Below are positions 32,382 through 40,583 of a stretch of DNA of 64,000 nucleotides, piece by piece. The position numbers were made by a program, and so were the translations under genes. The first letter of the stretch is position 1; each line of letters opens with the position of its first letter. The notes beneath the pieces are model-generated. The model ran no database searches, had not been told where the DNA came from, and saw only the letters and a program-made list of their open reading frames with translations. The DNA is from Nonomuraea dietziae. Its GTDB lineage: Bacteria > Actinomycetota > Actinomycetes > Streptosporangiales > Streptosporangiaceae. The stretch is taken from assembly GCF_014195505.1 (NCBI RefSeq), contig NZ_JACIBV010000001.1:1860001-1924000 (forward strand). Reading direction: 5' to 3'.

Positions 32382-32399
32382 GCATGTTTTTAAACATGC
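32382..32399. promoter_or_regulatory. Palindromic TetR operator
   Basis: GCATGTTT (32382-32389) and AAACATGC (32392-32399) form a perfect 8-bp inverted repeat with a 2-base centre. It lies in the 114-base gap between the TetR gene and the acyl-CoA synthetase gene. Size and position fit a TetR operator. Confidence 0.7.
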
Positions 32400-32441
32400 T
32401 GTCCACTATTAATCACAGAGACCAGGATTGGGGATCGCCAC

Positions 32442-33980
32442 GTGAATCTGGGCAGCTATCTCAGCCGGAGCAGCATGTTCTGGCCCGACCGTGAGGCGCT
32501 GGTCTGCGGGGAGCGCCGATGGACCTACCGGCAGCTGGAGGCGGTCACGAACCGGCTGGCCTCCGCCCTGCTGGCTCGCGGGGTCGCTCCTGGGCAGGCC
32601 GTGGCGACGTTCGCAGGCAACAGCGATCAGGTGGTCGTCACGGAGATGGCCCTGTACAAGGGCGCGTTCCTCAGGGTGCCCATCAACGCCAGGCTCGCCA
32701 CAGAGGAGATCGAGCACATCCTGACCGACGCGGCCGTCCGCGTGTTGTTCACCGACGCGCCCCGCGCCGAGCCGGCCAGAGCGGCGGCCGGGCGCAGCGC
32801 CACGGACTGCTTGGTGATCGACTGCGACCGCGACCTCGCGGACCTGCTGGCCGAGGGTTCGGACGAGCCGGTGGCCATCGACGTGGACGAGCACGACCCG
32901 GCCGTGCTCAACTTCACCTCCGGCTCCACCGGCAAGCTCAAGGCCGCCGTCCAGACCCAGGGCAATCGGCTGGCCAACATGCGCAAGCTCCTGATGAACC
33001 CGGACGGCGCTCCCTCGACCGAGGAGCGCTACCTCGCGGCCGGCCCCATCACCCACGCCACCGGCATGGGCATTCTCGCCGCCCTGTCACGCGGTGCGAC
33101 CGTCGTGGTCCTGCCGCAATGGGACGCGGGGGAGTTCCTGCGCACCATCGAGGCCGAGCGCATCACCTCGACGTTCCTCGTGCCGATCATGCTGAACATG
33201 GTCCTGGCGGACGCGGCGATCACCGCGACCGACCTGTCCAGTCTGGAGAGGCTGGCCGTCGGCGGCGCACCGGTGTCCCCGCAGCGGCTGCGCCAGGCGG
33301 TGGAGGCGTTCGGGCCGGTCATCATGCAGGGCTACGGGCTGGGCGAGACGACCAGCGGCGTCACGGTCCTCACCAGGCAGGACGTCCTGACGGGCACCAC
33401 CACCGACCCCGAGCTGCTGCTGTCGTGCGGCAGGGCGATGTTCGACACGGAGGTCCGCGTCGTCGACGGCGAAGGCCGGCCGGTACCCGCCGGCGTGCAC
33501 GGCGAGGTGGTGGTGCGCGGTCCCGACTGCGTCCGGGAGTACTGGAACGAGCCCGAACTGTCCGCCGAGACCTTCCGCGACGGGTGGGTTCACACCGGCG
33601 ACGTCGGCTACCTGCGTGAGGACGGCTACCTGTTCATCGTCGACCGCAAGAAGGACATGATCATTTCAGGCGGCTTCAACGTCTACAGCAGCGAGGTCGA
33701 AGCCGTTCTGTACGAGCACCCCGACGTGGCCGAGGCCTGCGTCGTGGGCGTCCCGGACGAGAAGTGGGGCGAGGCCGTCAAGGCCGTGGTGATCCCCCGT
33801 CCCGGCGCCGAGGTGAGCGCTGAGGCGCTCATCGACTTCTGCGGCGAGCGCCTGTCACGCGTCAAGAAGCCCAAGTCAGTCGAGTTCGTCGCGGACCTGC
33901 CGATCAACCGCAACGGCAAGATCGACCGCCGCGCCGTACGAGAGCCCTACTGGAGCGACACCGCTCGGAACGTGCACTGA
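32442..33980 (+). CDS. Acyl-CoA synthetase (AMP-forming)
   Basis: 512 residues from GTG 32442. ANL-superfamily motifs: LNFTSGSTGKLKAAVQTQGN (A3, P-loop), QGYGLGETTSG (A5), GWVHTGDVGYLREDGYLFIVD (A7), RKKDMIISGGFNVYSSEVE (A8) and the catalytic Lys in PINRNGKIDRR (A10). It activates a carboxylic acid with ATP and CoA in the cytosol. Of the fatty/aryl-acid type by similarity, but the acyl pocket cannot be read from sequence. First gene of an operon with an acyl-CoA dehydrogenase (10-base gap) and an MFS transporter (6-base gap), which together import, activate and oxidise an acid. Confidence 0.93.
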   Translation: MNLGSYLSRSSMFWPDREALVCGERRWTYRQLEAVTNRLASALLARGVAPGQAVATFAGNSDQVVVTEMALYKGAFLRVPINARLATEEIEHILTDAAVRVLFTDAPRAEPARAAAGRSATDCLVIDCDRDLADLLAEGSDEPVAIDVDEHDPAVLNFTSGSTGKLKAAVQTQGNRLANMRKLLMNPDGAPSTEERYLAAGPITHATGMGILAALSRGATVVVLPQWDAGEFLRTIEAERITSTFLVPIMLNMVLADAAITATDLSSLERLAVGGAPVSPQRLRQAVEAFGPVIMQGYGLGETTSGVTVLTRQDVLTGTTTDPELLLSCGRAMFDTEVRVVDGEGRPVPAGVHGEVVVRGPDCVREYWNEPELSAETFRDGWVHTGDVGYLREDGYLFIVDRKKDMIISGGFNVYSSEVEAVLYEHPDVAEACVVGVPDEKWGEAVKAVVIPRPGAEVSAEALIDFCGERLSRVKKPKSVEFVADLPINRNGKIDRRAVREPYWSDTARNVH

Positions 33981-33990
33981 GGAGCAACCG

Positions 33991-35172
33991 ATGCCTTTCA
34001 CCCTGACCCCCACCTACGACGAGAACCCGCGCCTGCGGGAGCTCGTCACCAGGCTTCGCGACTACCTCGACGGAGAGCTCGCCGACTACGAGGCCAAGCT
34101 CGGCCTCACCCATGAGTCCCGCTACACCAGAGACGTGCTCGAGCCAGTCTGGCGGCGTAGCCGCGAGCTCGGTTTCTACGGCATCCACCTGCCGCCGGAG
34201 CATGGCGGACAGGGGCTCAGCTTCACCGAGCTGGGCGCGTTGAAGGAGGAGGTCGGCGCTTCGGGACGGGTCCTCCAGCTCAGCGTGCTCGGCGACATGG
34301 GCGGGCCGCTGCGCGCGGGCTCCATCCTCCGGTACGCCACCAGGGAGCAGCTCGACAGGTACCTGCTCCCGGTCATCCGAGCCGAGCGGGCGTGCTGTTT
34401 CTCGCTCACCGAGACCGGCGCGGGCTCCGACGTACGGGCCATGACCACGACGGCGACGCCGGACGGAGAGGGGTGGCGCATCACGGGCCACAAGGTGTTC
34501 TCCTCGGCGGGACCGTTCGCGGACTTCTCCGTGCTGATCGCCAGAGTGGCCGGCTCCGACGCCTACGCCGCGTTCCTTGTCGACCTCGACTCGCCTGGCT
34601 GCACCGTCCGCGACGCGGAGACTCCCATGTCAGGCCAGCACATCGAGAGCGACATCATCCTCGACGACTGCTACGTAGGCCCCGGCCAGCTCCTCGGTGA
34701 GGTCGGCGACGGGCTGCGCATCGGACTGGGACGCGTCACGGCCAACCGGCTCCTGCACTGCCCCACCGTCCTCGGCCTGACTCGGCGCGCGCTCGCCCTC
34801 ACCCTGGACTTCGCCAGGACGAGGGAGGTCTTCGGCGGTCCTCTCGCCGCTCTGCAGTCCATCCAGCACAAGGTCGCGGACATGGCCACCGGCTACTACG
34901 CGGCGCGAAGCATGACCTATGACGGGCTGGCCGCGCTCGACGCGGGCGGCAGGCCGCGCGCCGAGGCCTTCATGAGCAAGCTCTTCGTCGCCGAGACGGC
35001 CTTCCGCATCGCCGACGAGGCGGTCCAGATTCACGGCAAGGCCGGTCTGGTCCGCGGCTCGGAGGTGGAGTGGCTGTTCCGGAGCCTGCGCATGTTCCGC
35101 GTCCTCACCGGGTCCTCCGAGATCCAGAAGAACGCCATCGCCCACCAGTTGTTCCTCGGCGAGCGGAACTGA
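33991..35172 (+). CDS. Acyl-CoA dehydrogenase
   Basis: 393 residues from ATG 33991, with GGAG just upstream. Typical acyl-CoA dehydrogenase layout: N-terminal helical domain (ELGFYGIHLPPEHGGQGLSF), middle beta domain with FAD motif CCFSLTETGAGSDVRAMTTT and the second signature HKVFSSAGPFADFSVLI, and a C-terminal helical domain with FARTREVFGGPLAALQSIQH and LTGSSEIQKNAIAHQLF. The catalytic base is expected in the last part but its position varies between subfamilies. It would oxidise an acyl-CoA to the 2,3-enoyl-CoA, passing electrons to ETF. Second gene of the TetR-controlled catabolic operon. Confidence 0.93.
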   Translation: MPFTLTPTYDENPRLRELVTRLRDYLDGELADYEAKLGLTHESRYTRDVLEPVWRRSRELGFYGIHLPPEHGGQGLSFTELGALKEEVGASGRVLQLSVLGDMGGPLRAGSILRYATREQLDRYLLPVIRAERACCFSLTETGAGSDVRAMTTTATPDGEGWRITGHKVFSSAGPFADFSVLIARVAGSDAYAAFLVDLDSPGCTVRDAETPMSGQHIESDIILDDCYVGPGQLLGEVGDGLRIGLGRVTANRLLHCPTVLGLTRRALALTLDFARTREVFGGPLAALQSIQHKVADMATGYYAARSMTYDGLAALDAGGRPRAEAFMSKLFVAETAFRIADEAVQIHGKAGLVRGSEVEWLFRSLRMFRVLTGSSEIQKNAIAHQLFLGERN

Positions 35173-35178
35173 GCGCGC

Positions 35179-36543
35179 GTGGACACCGTCACCGCCAGAA
35201 CGCTGGGAGATCGCCTCGACCGGCTCCCGCTCACGTCCTTCCATCGCAAGCTGGTCCTGGCCCTGGCCGGCATGATCCTCTTCGAATGGGTGGAGACCCA
35301 TTCGTTCGCCTACGTCCTTCCTGTGCTGCGGACCCAGTGGCAGGCCCCCATCTCCGCCTTCGCCGCCGTGGCGGCCGTGAGCTCGCTGGGCGCCTTCAGC
35401 GGGGGTGTCCTCGGCGGATACCTGGCCGACAGGCTGGGTCGCCGGCGCAGCATGCTGATCTTCAGCACGGTCTACTGCGTGGCGGCGGTGCTGTGCACGC
35501 TGGTGCAGTCACCCGGCCAGCTCATGGCCGCTCGCACGCTCACCTTCTTCGGCGCGCAGGGCACCGCGGTCGTCGCCATCGTGACCCTGTCGGAGTTCGT
35601 GCCCGCCGCGATGCGCGGGCGCCTGCAGACCTACAAGGTCGTCGTGGGGTCGCTCGGCATCCCGCTCGCCGCCTGGCTGGGCTACTTCCTGATCCCGCAG
35701 TGGCCCGCGGGCTGGCGCCTGCTGTTCGGCATCGGAATCCTCGGCGCCGTCTTCACCGTACTGGTGTGGCGGTGGGTACCGGAGAGCCCGCGCTGGCTGC
35801 TGGCGCACGGGCAGGCGGCCCGTGCTCACGAGGTGGTCTGCGAGATCGAGCGCCAGTGCGGCGTGAACCCGGCCGAAGCCCGCACGGACTCGGACGCCCA
35901 GCCCGCGGCGCCGCCCGCCCGCGTCGCCGAGCTGCTGAGCGGTTCCAACAGGGGCCGGTTCCTCCTGGCCTCGCTCATGTGGGTCACCGGACTGCTCGCC
36001 TACTCCGCCTTCACCACCTGGACGCCCACCCTGCTGGCGGAGAACGGCCTCCAGCTCGACGACACCCTGCTGCTCTCCGCGACGCTGGCCTCCATGGCCC
36101 CGGTGGGCGCGCTGCTGGCCATCCCCCTCATCGACCGATGGGACCGGCGCAAGACCCAGCTCGCCATCGGCACGCTGCTCGCCCTCGTGCTCCTCATGTT
36201 CAGCGTCGCCAGGGCGCCTTGGGCCATCCTCGTCTTCGGCTGCCTGGTCAGCCTGCTCTTCCAGATGGCGGTGCCGTTCCTCCAGGTCTACTCGGCGGAG
36301 ATCTTCCCCACCCGCGTACGGGCGCTGGGCGCCGGCACGGCCAACGCGCTGTCACGCGTCGTCAACTTCTCAGGGCCTTTGCTGGTCACCGCTATCTACG
36401 CCGGCCTCGGCTACACCGCCGTCTTCGTCTTCCTGGCGATCCTGGGCGTCATGGGCGGCTGCCTGGCCATCCTGTTCGGGCCACGGACGACGGGCGTGAG
36501 CCTGGAGACCGTCGCAGCCGGCAAGGAGGACGGCCATGCGTGA
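35179..36543 (+). CDS. MFS transporter, sugar/aromatic-acid symporter type
   Basis: 454 residues from GTG 35179, 6 bases after the dehydrogenase stop. Twelve membrane segments. Motif A is seen as GGYLADRLGRRRSML, its equivalent in the second half as IDRWDRRKTQLAIG, and the end has the sugar-porter/AAHS-like FPTRVRALGAGTANALSRV. ESPRWLLAHGQAARA after helix 6 is another sugar/acid-porter signature. It probably imports the acid activated by the upstream synthetase with protons. Its TGA overlaps a downstream short frame (ATG 36536). Confidence 0.9.
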   Translation: MDTVTARTLGDRLDRLPLTSFHRKLVLALAGMILFEWVETHSFAYVLPVLRTQWQAPISAFAAVAAVSSLGAFSGGVLGGYLADRLGRRRSMLIFSTVYCVAAVLCTLVQSPGQLMAARTLTFFGAQGTAVVAIVTLSEFVPAAMRGRLQTYKVVVGSLGIPLAAWLGYFLIPQWPAGWRLLFGIGILGAVFTVLVWRWVPESPRWLLAHGQAARAHEVVCEIERQCGVNPAEARTDSDAQPAAPPARVAELLSGSNRGRFLLASLMWVTGLLAYSAFTTWTPTLLAENGLQLDDTLLLSATLASMAPVGALLAIPLIDRWDRRKTQLAIGTLLALVLLMFSVARAPWAILVFGCLVSLLFQMAVPFLQVYSAEIFPTRVRALGAGTANALSRVVNFSGPLLVTAIYAGLGYTAVFVFLAILGVMGGCLAILFGPRTTGVSLETVAAGKEDGHA

Positions 36544-36927
36544 CGACGCGTGGAAGCGGGTCGGCCCCGCCGAGCACTTCGATCTCGCCGAGCTGGACCC
36601 CACCTCGCCCACGGCCGTGACCTGCCCGCTCTCGAGGTGGGGCACGAACGAAGCGCACGCGAGCTCGTGGTGAGGGCGCAGGCCGGCGGCCCCGCCACCA
36701 CGGTCAGGCTCGCCACCGCGCGGAACCGTGGCACGGACTGGCGCTCGGCGACCTGGTCCATGACCGGGCTGCACCGCGAGGCCGACGGGACGTACGCGGG
36801 CCGGATCCCGCTTCCGCCGGACGAGAACCTCGCCTGGTACGTCGAGGTCCAGAGCGGCGACCCCGCCGACCCGGGCTTCGTCAGCAACGCGGTGAAAATC
36901 GAGCCGGCCTGTCCGCCAGGCGAGTAA
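36536..36927 (+). pseudogene. Frameshifted small protein after the MFS gene
   Basis: A frame starts at ATG 36536, overlapping the MFS stop by 8 bases (MRDDAWKRVGPAEHFDLAEL, then SPTAVTCP) and is cut off at a TGA near 36673. In another frame from about 36630 a clearly protein-like sequence continues: LEVGHERSARELVVRAQAGG, then WRSATWSMTGLHREADGTYA, then PDENLAWYVEVQSGDPADP to TAA 36925. Joined, they give about 130 residues with a beta-sandwich look (Trp-rich strands, YVEVQ). I read it as one gene with a single frameshift near 36632. Function unknown; a sequencing error cannot be excluded. Confidence 0.5.
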
Positions 36928-36955
36928 GGCGTGCTCTGCGGCTGTCCGCGAGAGC

Positions 36956-36991
36956 GGCCCCGGCGTCTCGTCCGAACGAGACGCCGGGGCC
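36956..36991 (+). terminator. Strong hairpin terminator of the catabolic operon
   Basis: GGCCCCGGCGTCTCGT (36956-36971) pairs perfectly with ACGAGACGCCGGGGCC (36976-36991) around CCGA: a 16-bp stem. It lies 29 bases after the last stop. Few T residues follow (TTGG), as is usual in GC-rich actinomycetes. Confidence 0.85.
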
Positions 36992-37189
36992 TTGGTGACC
37001 CATCAGGTTGGTGTGCTCCGCCGGCAGCCTCGGCGATGCGCCGGTTCCAGCCGACTCCCGAACGGCAGCGGCGGAGGACTGGACACGTCTCGCGCTCGAT
37101 CACTCCGAATCGGCACCACCCCGTGGGCCAGGGCGCGAGAGCGGCGTGCGGCCAAGGCGGCCGCCGCCGCCCGGACGCTGCCGGAGCGG

Positions 37190-37444
37190 GTGTCACCGAG
37201 GCAACTGGCACGGGAGGTCCGCAAGTTCGAGCTCCCGGTCGTGCCACGGCTGGGATACAGCCAGCAGGACGTCGACGACCTCGTCAGCCGGATCGTCGCA
37301 GGCCTCGAAGGAAAGGGGCCCGCCGTAGACCGGAGGGAGATCGTCTCGTTCCTGTCCAGCCCGACTCTGAGCTCGCCCGGATACGACTCATCGTCCGCCA
37401 GAGTCTTCCTGACGAATCTCTTCGGCTTGATGGGCAGAATCTAG
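37190..37444 (+). CDS. DivIVA-domain-like small protein
   Basis: About 84 residues from GTG 37190 (GGAG 3 bases before it). It contains KFELPVVPRLGYSQQDVDDL, then VSRIVAGLEGKG, and a second half with LSSPGYDSSSARVFLTNL. The repeated pattern F-x-x-x-x-x-x-G-Y-x-x-x-x-V-D-x-h is that of short DivIVA-domain proteins in actinomycetes, related to the membrane-curvature N-terminus of DivIVA/Wag31. There is no coiled coil, so it is not a full DivIVA. An upstream extension (to 36992) runs through the terminator and is rejected. Convergent with the NB-ARC gene. Confidence 0.5.
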   Translation: MSPRQLAREVRKFELPVVPRLGYSQQDVDDLVSRIVAGLEGKGPAVDRREIVSFLSSPTLSSPGYDSSSARVFLTNLFGLMGRI

Positions 37445-37515
37445 GACCAGGTGACGACGTCTTCGAACGGGCCTCGGCTCACGAGATCACCCAGGGAGGC
37501 CGCCGTTCCTGTAGG

Positions 37516-40317
37516 TCATCCCGAGCCCCAGATCCTGGCCCTGAGCATGGTGATGAGACCCTCTTTCCGCTGTGCCTGCTTCCTCCAGTAGGCGAGCTGG
37601 CGCCTGGTGTCCGCGGTGTGGGGGTGCGCGGCGCCGAGCACCCGTTCGCGACTGGGCAGCAGGTCGCGAAGCTGGTCGCGGGCAGCGATCGCGTCTCCCG
37701 CCTCACCCGTCCAGCGGGCGAGGTCGTGCCGGACGGTCAGGGTGTCGGGATGCTCGGCACCCAGGACGCGCTCGCGGACGGGCAGCAGGTCGCGAAGCTG
37801 GTCGCGAGCGCCGACCGCGTCCCCCGCCCGCCCCGTCCAGCGGGCGAGGGTATGCCTGATGGTCAGGGTGTACGGATGCTCAGGGCCCTGGACCCGCTCG
37901 CGGACGGGCAGCAGGTCGCGAAGCTGGTCGCGGGCAGCGGCCGCGTCCCCCGCCTCACCCGTCCACCAGGCGAGGTCATGCCGGACGGTCAGGGTGTCGG
38001 GATGTTCAGGACCCTGGACCCGCTGACGGATGGGCAGCAGCTCGTGGAACTGGTCGCGAGCGCCGACGGGGTCCCCCGCGTCTCCCGTCCAGCGGGCAAG
38101 GGTATGCCGGGCGGCCAGGGTGTCCGGATGCTCGGGGCCCAGGACGCGCTGACGGATGGGCAGGAGCTCGCGGAACTGGTCGCGGGCAGCGACCGCGTCC
38201 CCCGCTCGCCCCGTCCAGTGGGCGAGGGTGTGCCGGGTGGTCAGGGTGTCGGGATGCTCAGAGCCCTGGACCCGCTCGTGGATGGGCAGCAGGTCGCGAA
38301 GCTGGTCGCGGGCAGCGGCCGCGTCTCCTGCTCGCCCTGTCCAATGGGCGAGTTCATGCCGGGTGGTCAGGGTGTCGGGGTGGTCGGCACCCAGGACGCG
38401 CTCGCGGACGGGCAGCAGGTCGCGAAGCTGGTCGCGAGCAGCGGCCGCGTCCCCCGCATCCCCTGTCCAGCGGGCGCGGGTGTGCCGGGCGACCAAGGTG
38501 TCAGGGTGTTCCGGGCCAAGACTGGCGGTGAGGTGTTCGGTGATCTCTTGAGACAGGAGCACCGCAGTGCGGTAGTCGCCGCTTAGACCCAGGTAGCGCG
38601 CGGTGCTCCGCAGTCCGGGCGAGTCCGCCGGCAGGACGGCGCGAACGTGGGAGAGCAGCTGTGCGAACCGCGGCCAATCGGGCGGGAATGCCGGGTCGTG
38701 GTCAGAGATCGCGCTCTCCAGTAGAGCGGCGGCCTTCTCATACCAGCGCTCCCGTTGCCTCGTGGAGAGCTGGTCGAGGGTGATGGCCTGGACCAGTCGA
38801 TGGATCGAGATCATGCCGTTGGCCGGTCGGCCTACGAGGCTGTAGCGGCGCAACGCGGTGACGGCGGCGTTCACAGCCAGCTCGCCGTACGGCAGCTCGT
38901 TCGGGCCGTCGTCACCCGTCGGGTCGATCTCGTCGAGCAGGAGCTGATAAGGGATCGCGTCCGGGGCGTAGCACGACAGCAACCGCAACAACGCGACTGC
39001 GTGTGGGTCGGTGTCGGCCAGCTGGGCGGAGGCCAGCTGCCAGGTGGAGGCGACCCGCTCGCGGTAGCCCCACGGCTGCCCCTGGGTCAACACCTGGGCT
39101 CGTTGTGTGCGGAGCAGGTTCAGGTAGGCGTCTGGGCTGATGCCGGTTTCCGACAGGTAGGCACCGGCCTGTTCCAGCGCCAGTGGCAGCGCCCCCAGCT
39201 CCTTGACAATCTCGGCGGCGCTGGCGGCGTCGTCGTGGCCGGTGCGTTCCAGGAGGAACGCCGTAGCCGCTTCGATGGAGAGCACGGGCAGTTCCAGGCT
39301 GTGTCGGGAGGGCCAGGCGCTCGCGCGGCTGGTGATGAGGATGTGCCCAGGGCCAGTGGGCGCCAAGAGCGGATGTACCGCCGCCATGTCGGGAGCATCG
39401 TCGAAGATCAACAGCCAGGGTTCGTTGCGGGCGGCGAGGATCGCATGAACCTGGTCGACAGGATTGGCCTTGTCACCCACGTCCCGTACGCCGAGCAGGG
39501 CGGCCAGCTCTGTCAGCGCCGCCGAGGCGACGGTGGGGTCTTCTGCGGGGATCTGCCACACCAGGTCGTACTCGTGCAGGTATCGGTGGGCGTACTCCAG
39601 GACCAGGCTGGTCTTACCCACCCCACCCAGGCCGTGCACGGTCACCACGCTCGGCAGGCGGTCGGATGTCACAAGCCGCTGACGGAGACCGGCCAGGATC
39701 TCGTCGCGTCCGGACAGCTGCGGCGGGCGCGGCGCCAGCCTTATCGGACGAGAGGCCACCTCAGCCCGCGGCGGCAGATGCACGCCTCCGAGAACACCGA
39801 CCTGCCCGGTAACCGCGATCGCCCCATCACCGGTCATCACCGGGCCCCAGCTGTCGCCGCCGACCGCGAGCGCGCGAGCGCCTTCGGCCGTCGTGCTGCC
39901 GGGACCACTCACCCGCGCCGAACCCACGGCCTGCCCGACCACCATGCCCCCCGACAAGGTGCCCACCGCGGGCGAAGCCGGCCCCGAACTGGAGGCGCCA
40001 CCGGGTGCGGACGCAGCCGACGAGCGCAGCTGCGCCAACAACGCCGCCCCTGCCACCAGCAGTCCGGCGACGCCGACGAACATACTCACCACGCTGGCCC
40101 GCTTGTCCAGCACGTCCTCCACTACGGTGGGACCCTGCTGTGGGTCGGCGAAGAAGACGGCCGCACCCGCCACCAGCAGCGCCAACGACACCACCGCGCC
40201 TGCCGTCCAGGCCAGCACGCGCGGCCGCCTGCGCCTCGCCGGCTTGGATGCCCGCTGTGCAGATCTCGTCACTCTCCCAGAGTGAAGCGCGGCCACGAAA
40301 AGGCCCGCGTCCGTCAC
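37516..40317 (-). CDS. Membrane-anchored NB-ARC ATPase with tandem TPRs
   Basis: About 933 residues from GTG 40317 (GTG 40296 and 40272 also fit). Two membrane helices near the N-terminus (LAWTAGAVVSLALLVAGAAV and SMFVGVAGLLVAGAALLAQL) are followed by a Gly/Ser-rich linker. Then comes a STAND NTPase: SGRDEILAGL, Walker A GLGGVGKTSLVLEYAH near 226, Walker B WLLIFDDAPDM, HILITSRAS, GALPLALEQ. The C-terminus has seven 42-residue TPRs starting GPEHPDTL plus a partial eighth. It is expected to sense a ligand through the TPRs and oligomerise on ATP; no effector domain is fused. The extreme similarity between repeats, at DNA level too, suggests recent amplification. Confidence 0.88.
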   Translation of the reverse strand: MTDAGLFVAALHSGRVTRSAQRASKPARRRRPRVLAWTAGAVVSLALLVAGAAVFFADPQQGPTVVEDVLDKRASVVSMFVGVAGLLVAGAALLAQLRSSAASAPGGASSSGPASPAVGTLSGGMVVGQAVGSARVSGPGSTTAEGARALAVGGDSWGPVMTGDGAIAVTGQVGVLGGVHLPPRAEVASRPIRLAPRPPQLSGRDEILAGLRQRLVTSDRLPSVVTVHGLGGVGKTSLVLEYAHRYLHEYDLVWQIPAEDPTVASAALTELAALLGVRDVGDKANPVDQVHAILAARNEPWLLIFDDAPDMAAVHPLLAPTGPGHILITSRASAWPSRHSLELPVLSIEAATAFLLERTGHDDAASAAEIVKELGALPLALEQAGAYLSETGISPDAYLNLLRTQRAQVLTQGQPWGYRERVASTWQLASAQLADTDPHAVALLRLLSCYAPDAIPYQLLLDEIDPTGDDGPNELPYGELAVNAAVTALRRYSLVGRPANGMISIHRLVQAITLDQLSTRQRERWYEKAAALLESAISDHDPAFPPDWPRFAQLLSHVRAVLPADSPGLRSTARYLGLSGDYRTAVLLSQEITEHLTASLGPEHPDTLVARHTRARWTGDAGDAAAARDQLRDLLPVRERVLGADHPDTLTTRHELAHWTGRAGDAAAARDQLRDLLPIHERVQGSEHPDTLTTRHTLAHWTGRAGDAVAARDQFRELLPIRQRVLGPEHPDTLAARHTLARWTGDAGDPVGARDQFHELLPIRQRVQGPEHPDTLTVRHDLAWWTGEAGDAAAARDQLRDLLPVRERVQGPEHPYTLTIRHTLARWTGRAGDAVGARDQLRDLLPVRERVLGAEHPDTLTVRHDLARWTGEAGDAIAARDQLRDLLPSRERVLGAAHPHTADTRRQLAYWRKQAQRKEGLITMLRARIWGSG
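37600..38530. repeat. 126-bp tandem repeats coding for TPRs
   Basis: Seven full units plus a partial one, each 126 bases (42 codons), with long identical blocks such as GACGGGCAGCAGGTCGCGAA and GGTCAGGGTGTC shared between units. They encode G-x-E-H-P-D-T-L ... RDQLRDLLPVRERVL. High nucleotide identity points to recent duplication or gene conversion, and the array could change length by recombination. Confidence 0.9.
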
Positions 40318-40324
40318 AAATCCG

Positions 40325-40583
40325 TTATCTCCGTCGCCCTGCGTCCCGAGCCGGTGGGCCGGGCAGGTGGGAGCCGCCTCCGGGCGGGGGCGCGGTCGGT
40401 CCGTCGGCGTCGGTCCTGCTCTCTTCGCTGACGTCGTCCTCTGTCGGGTCGCCGAGGGCTCCACGAGCTTGTCGCTGCTGGGCCTGCACCCCTCGCGATA
40501 CATCCCCACCGCGACCGAGAGCTGCAGGTCGTAACCGACGAACCAGGCTTCCTTGTTGCCGTTGTTGGTGCCGGTCTTCCTCA
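40325..40583 (-). pseudogene. C-terminal remnant of a class A penicillin-binding protein
   Basis: Directly after the TGA of the upstream PBP2-like gene, the minus strand reads RKTGTNNGNKEAWFVGYDLQ, then LSVAVGMYREG. This is the KTG-box region of a class A PBP transpeptidase. The frame then changes: a Pro/Asp-rich tail (EDDVSEESRTDADGPTAPPP) follows in another frame and ends near 40325. No start or N-terminal part exists. It appears to be a 3' fragment left by a deletion that joined it to the end of the neighbouring gene. Confidence 0.7.

Noticed and set aside
37600..38530. CRISPR array
   Set aside because: The periodic repeats are 126 bp, contiguous and in frame with TPR coding; there are no unique spacers.
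36931..38586. Long plus-strand frame opposite the TPR array
   Set aside because: Its repeats mirror the minus-strand TPR units; it lacks a ribosome site and family similarity, while the minus strand gives clear TPRs.
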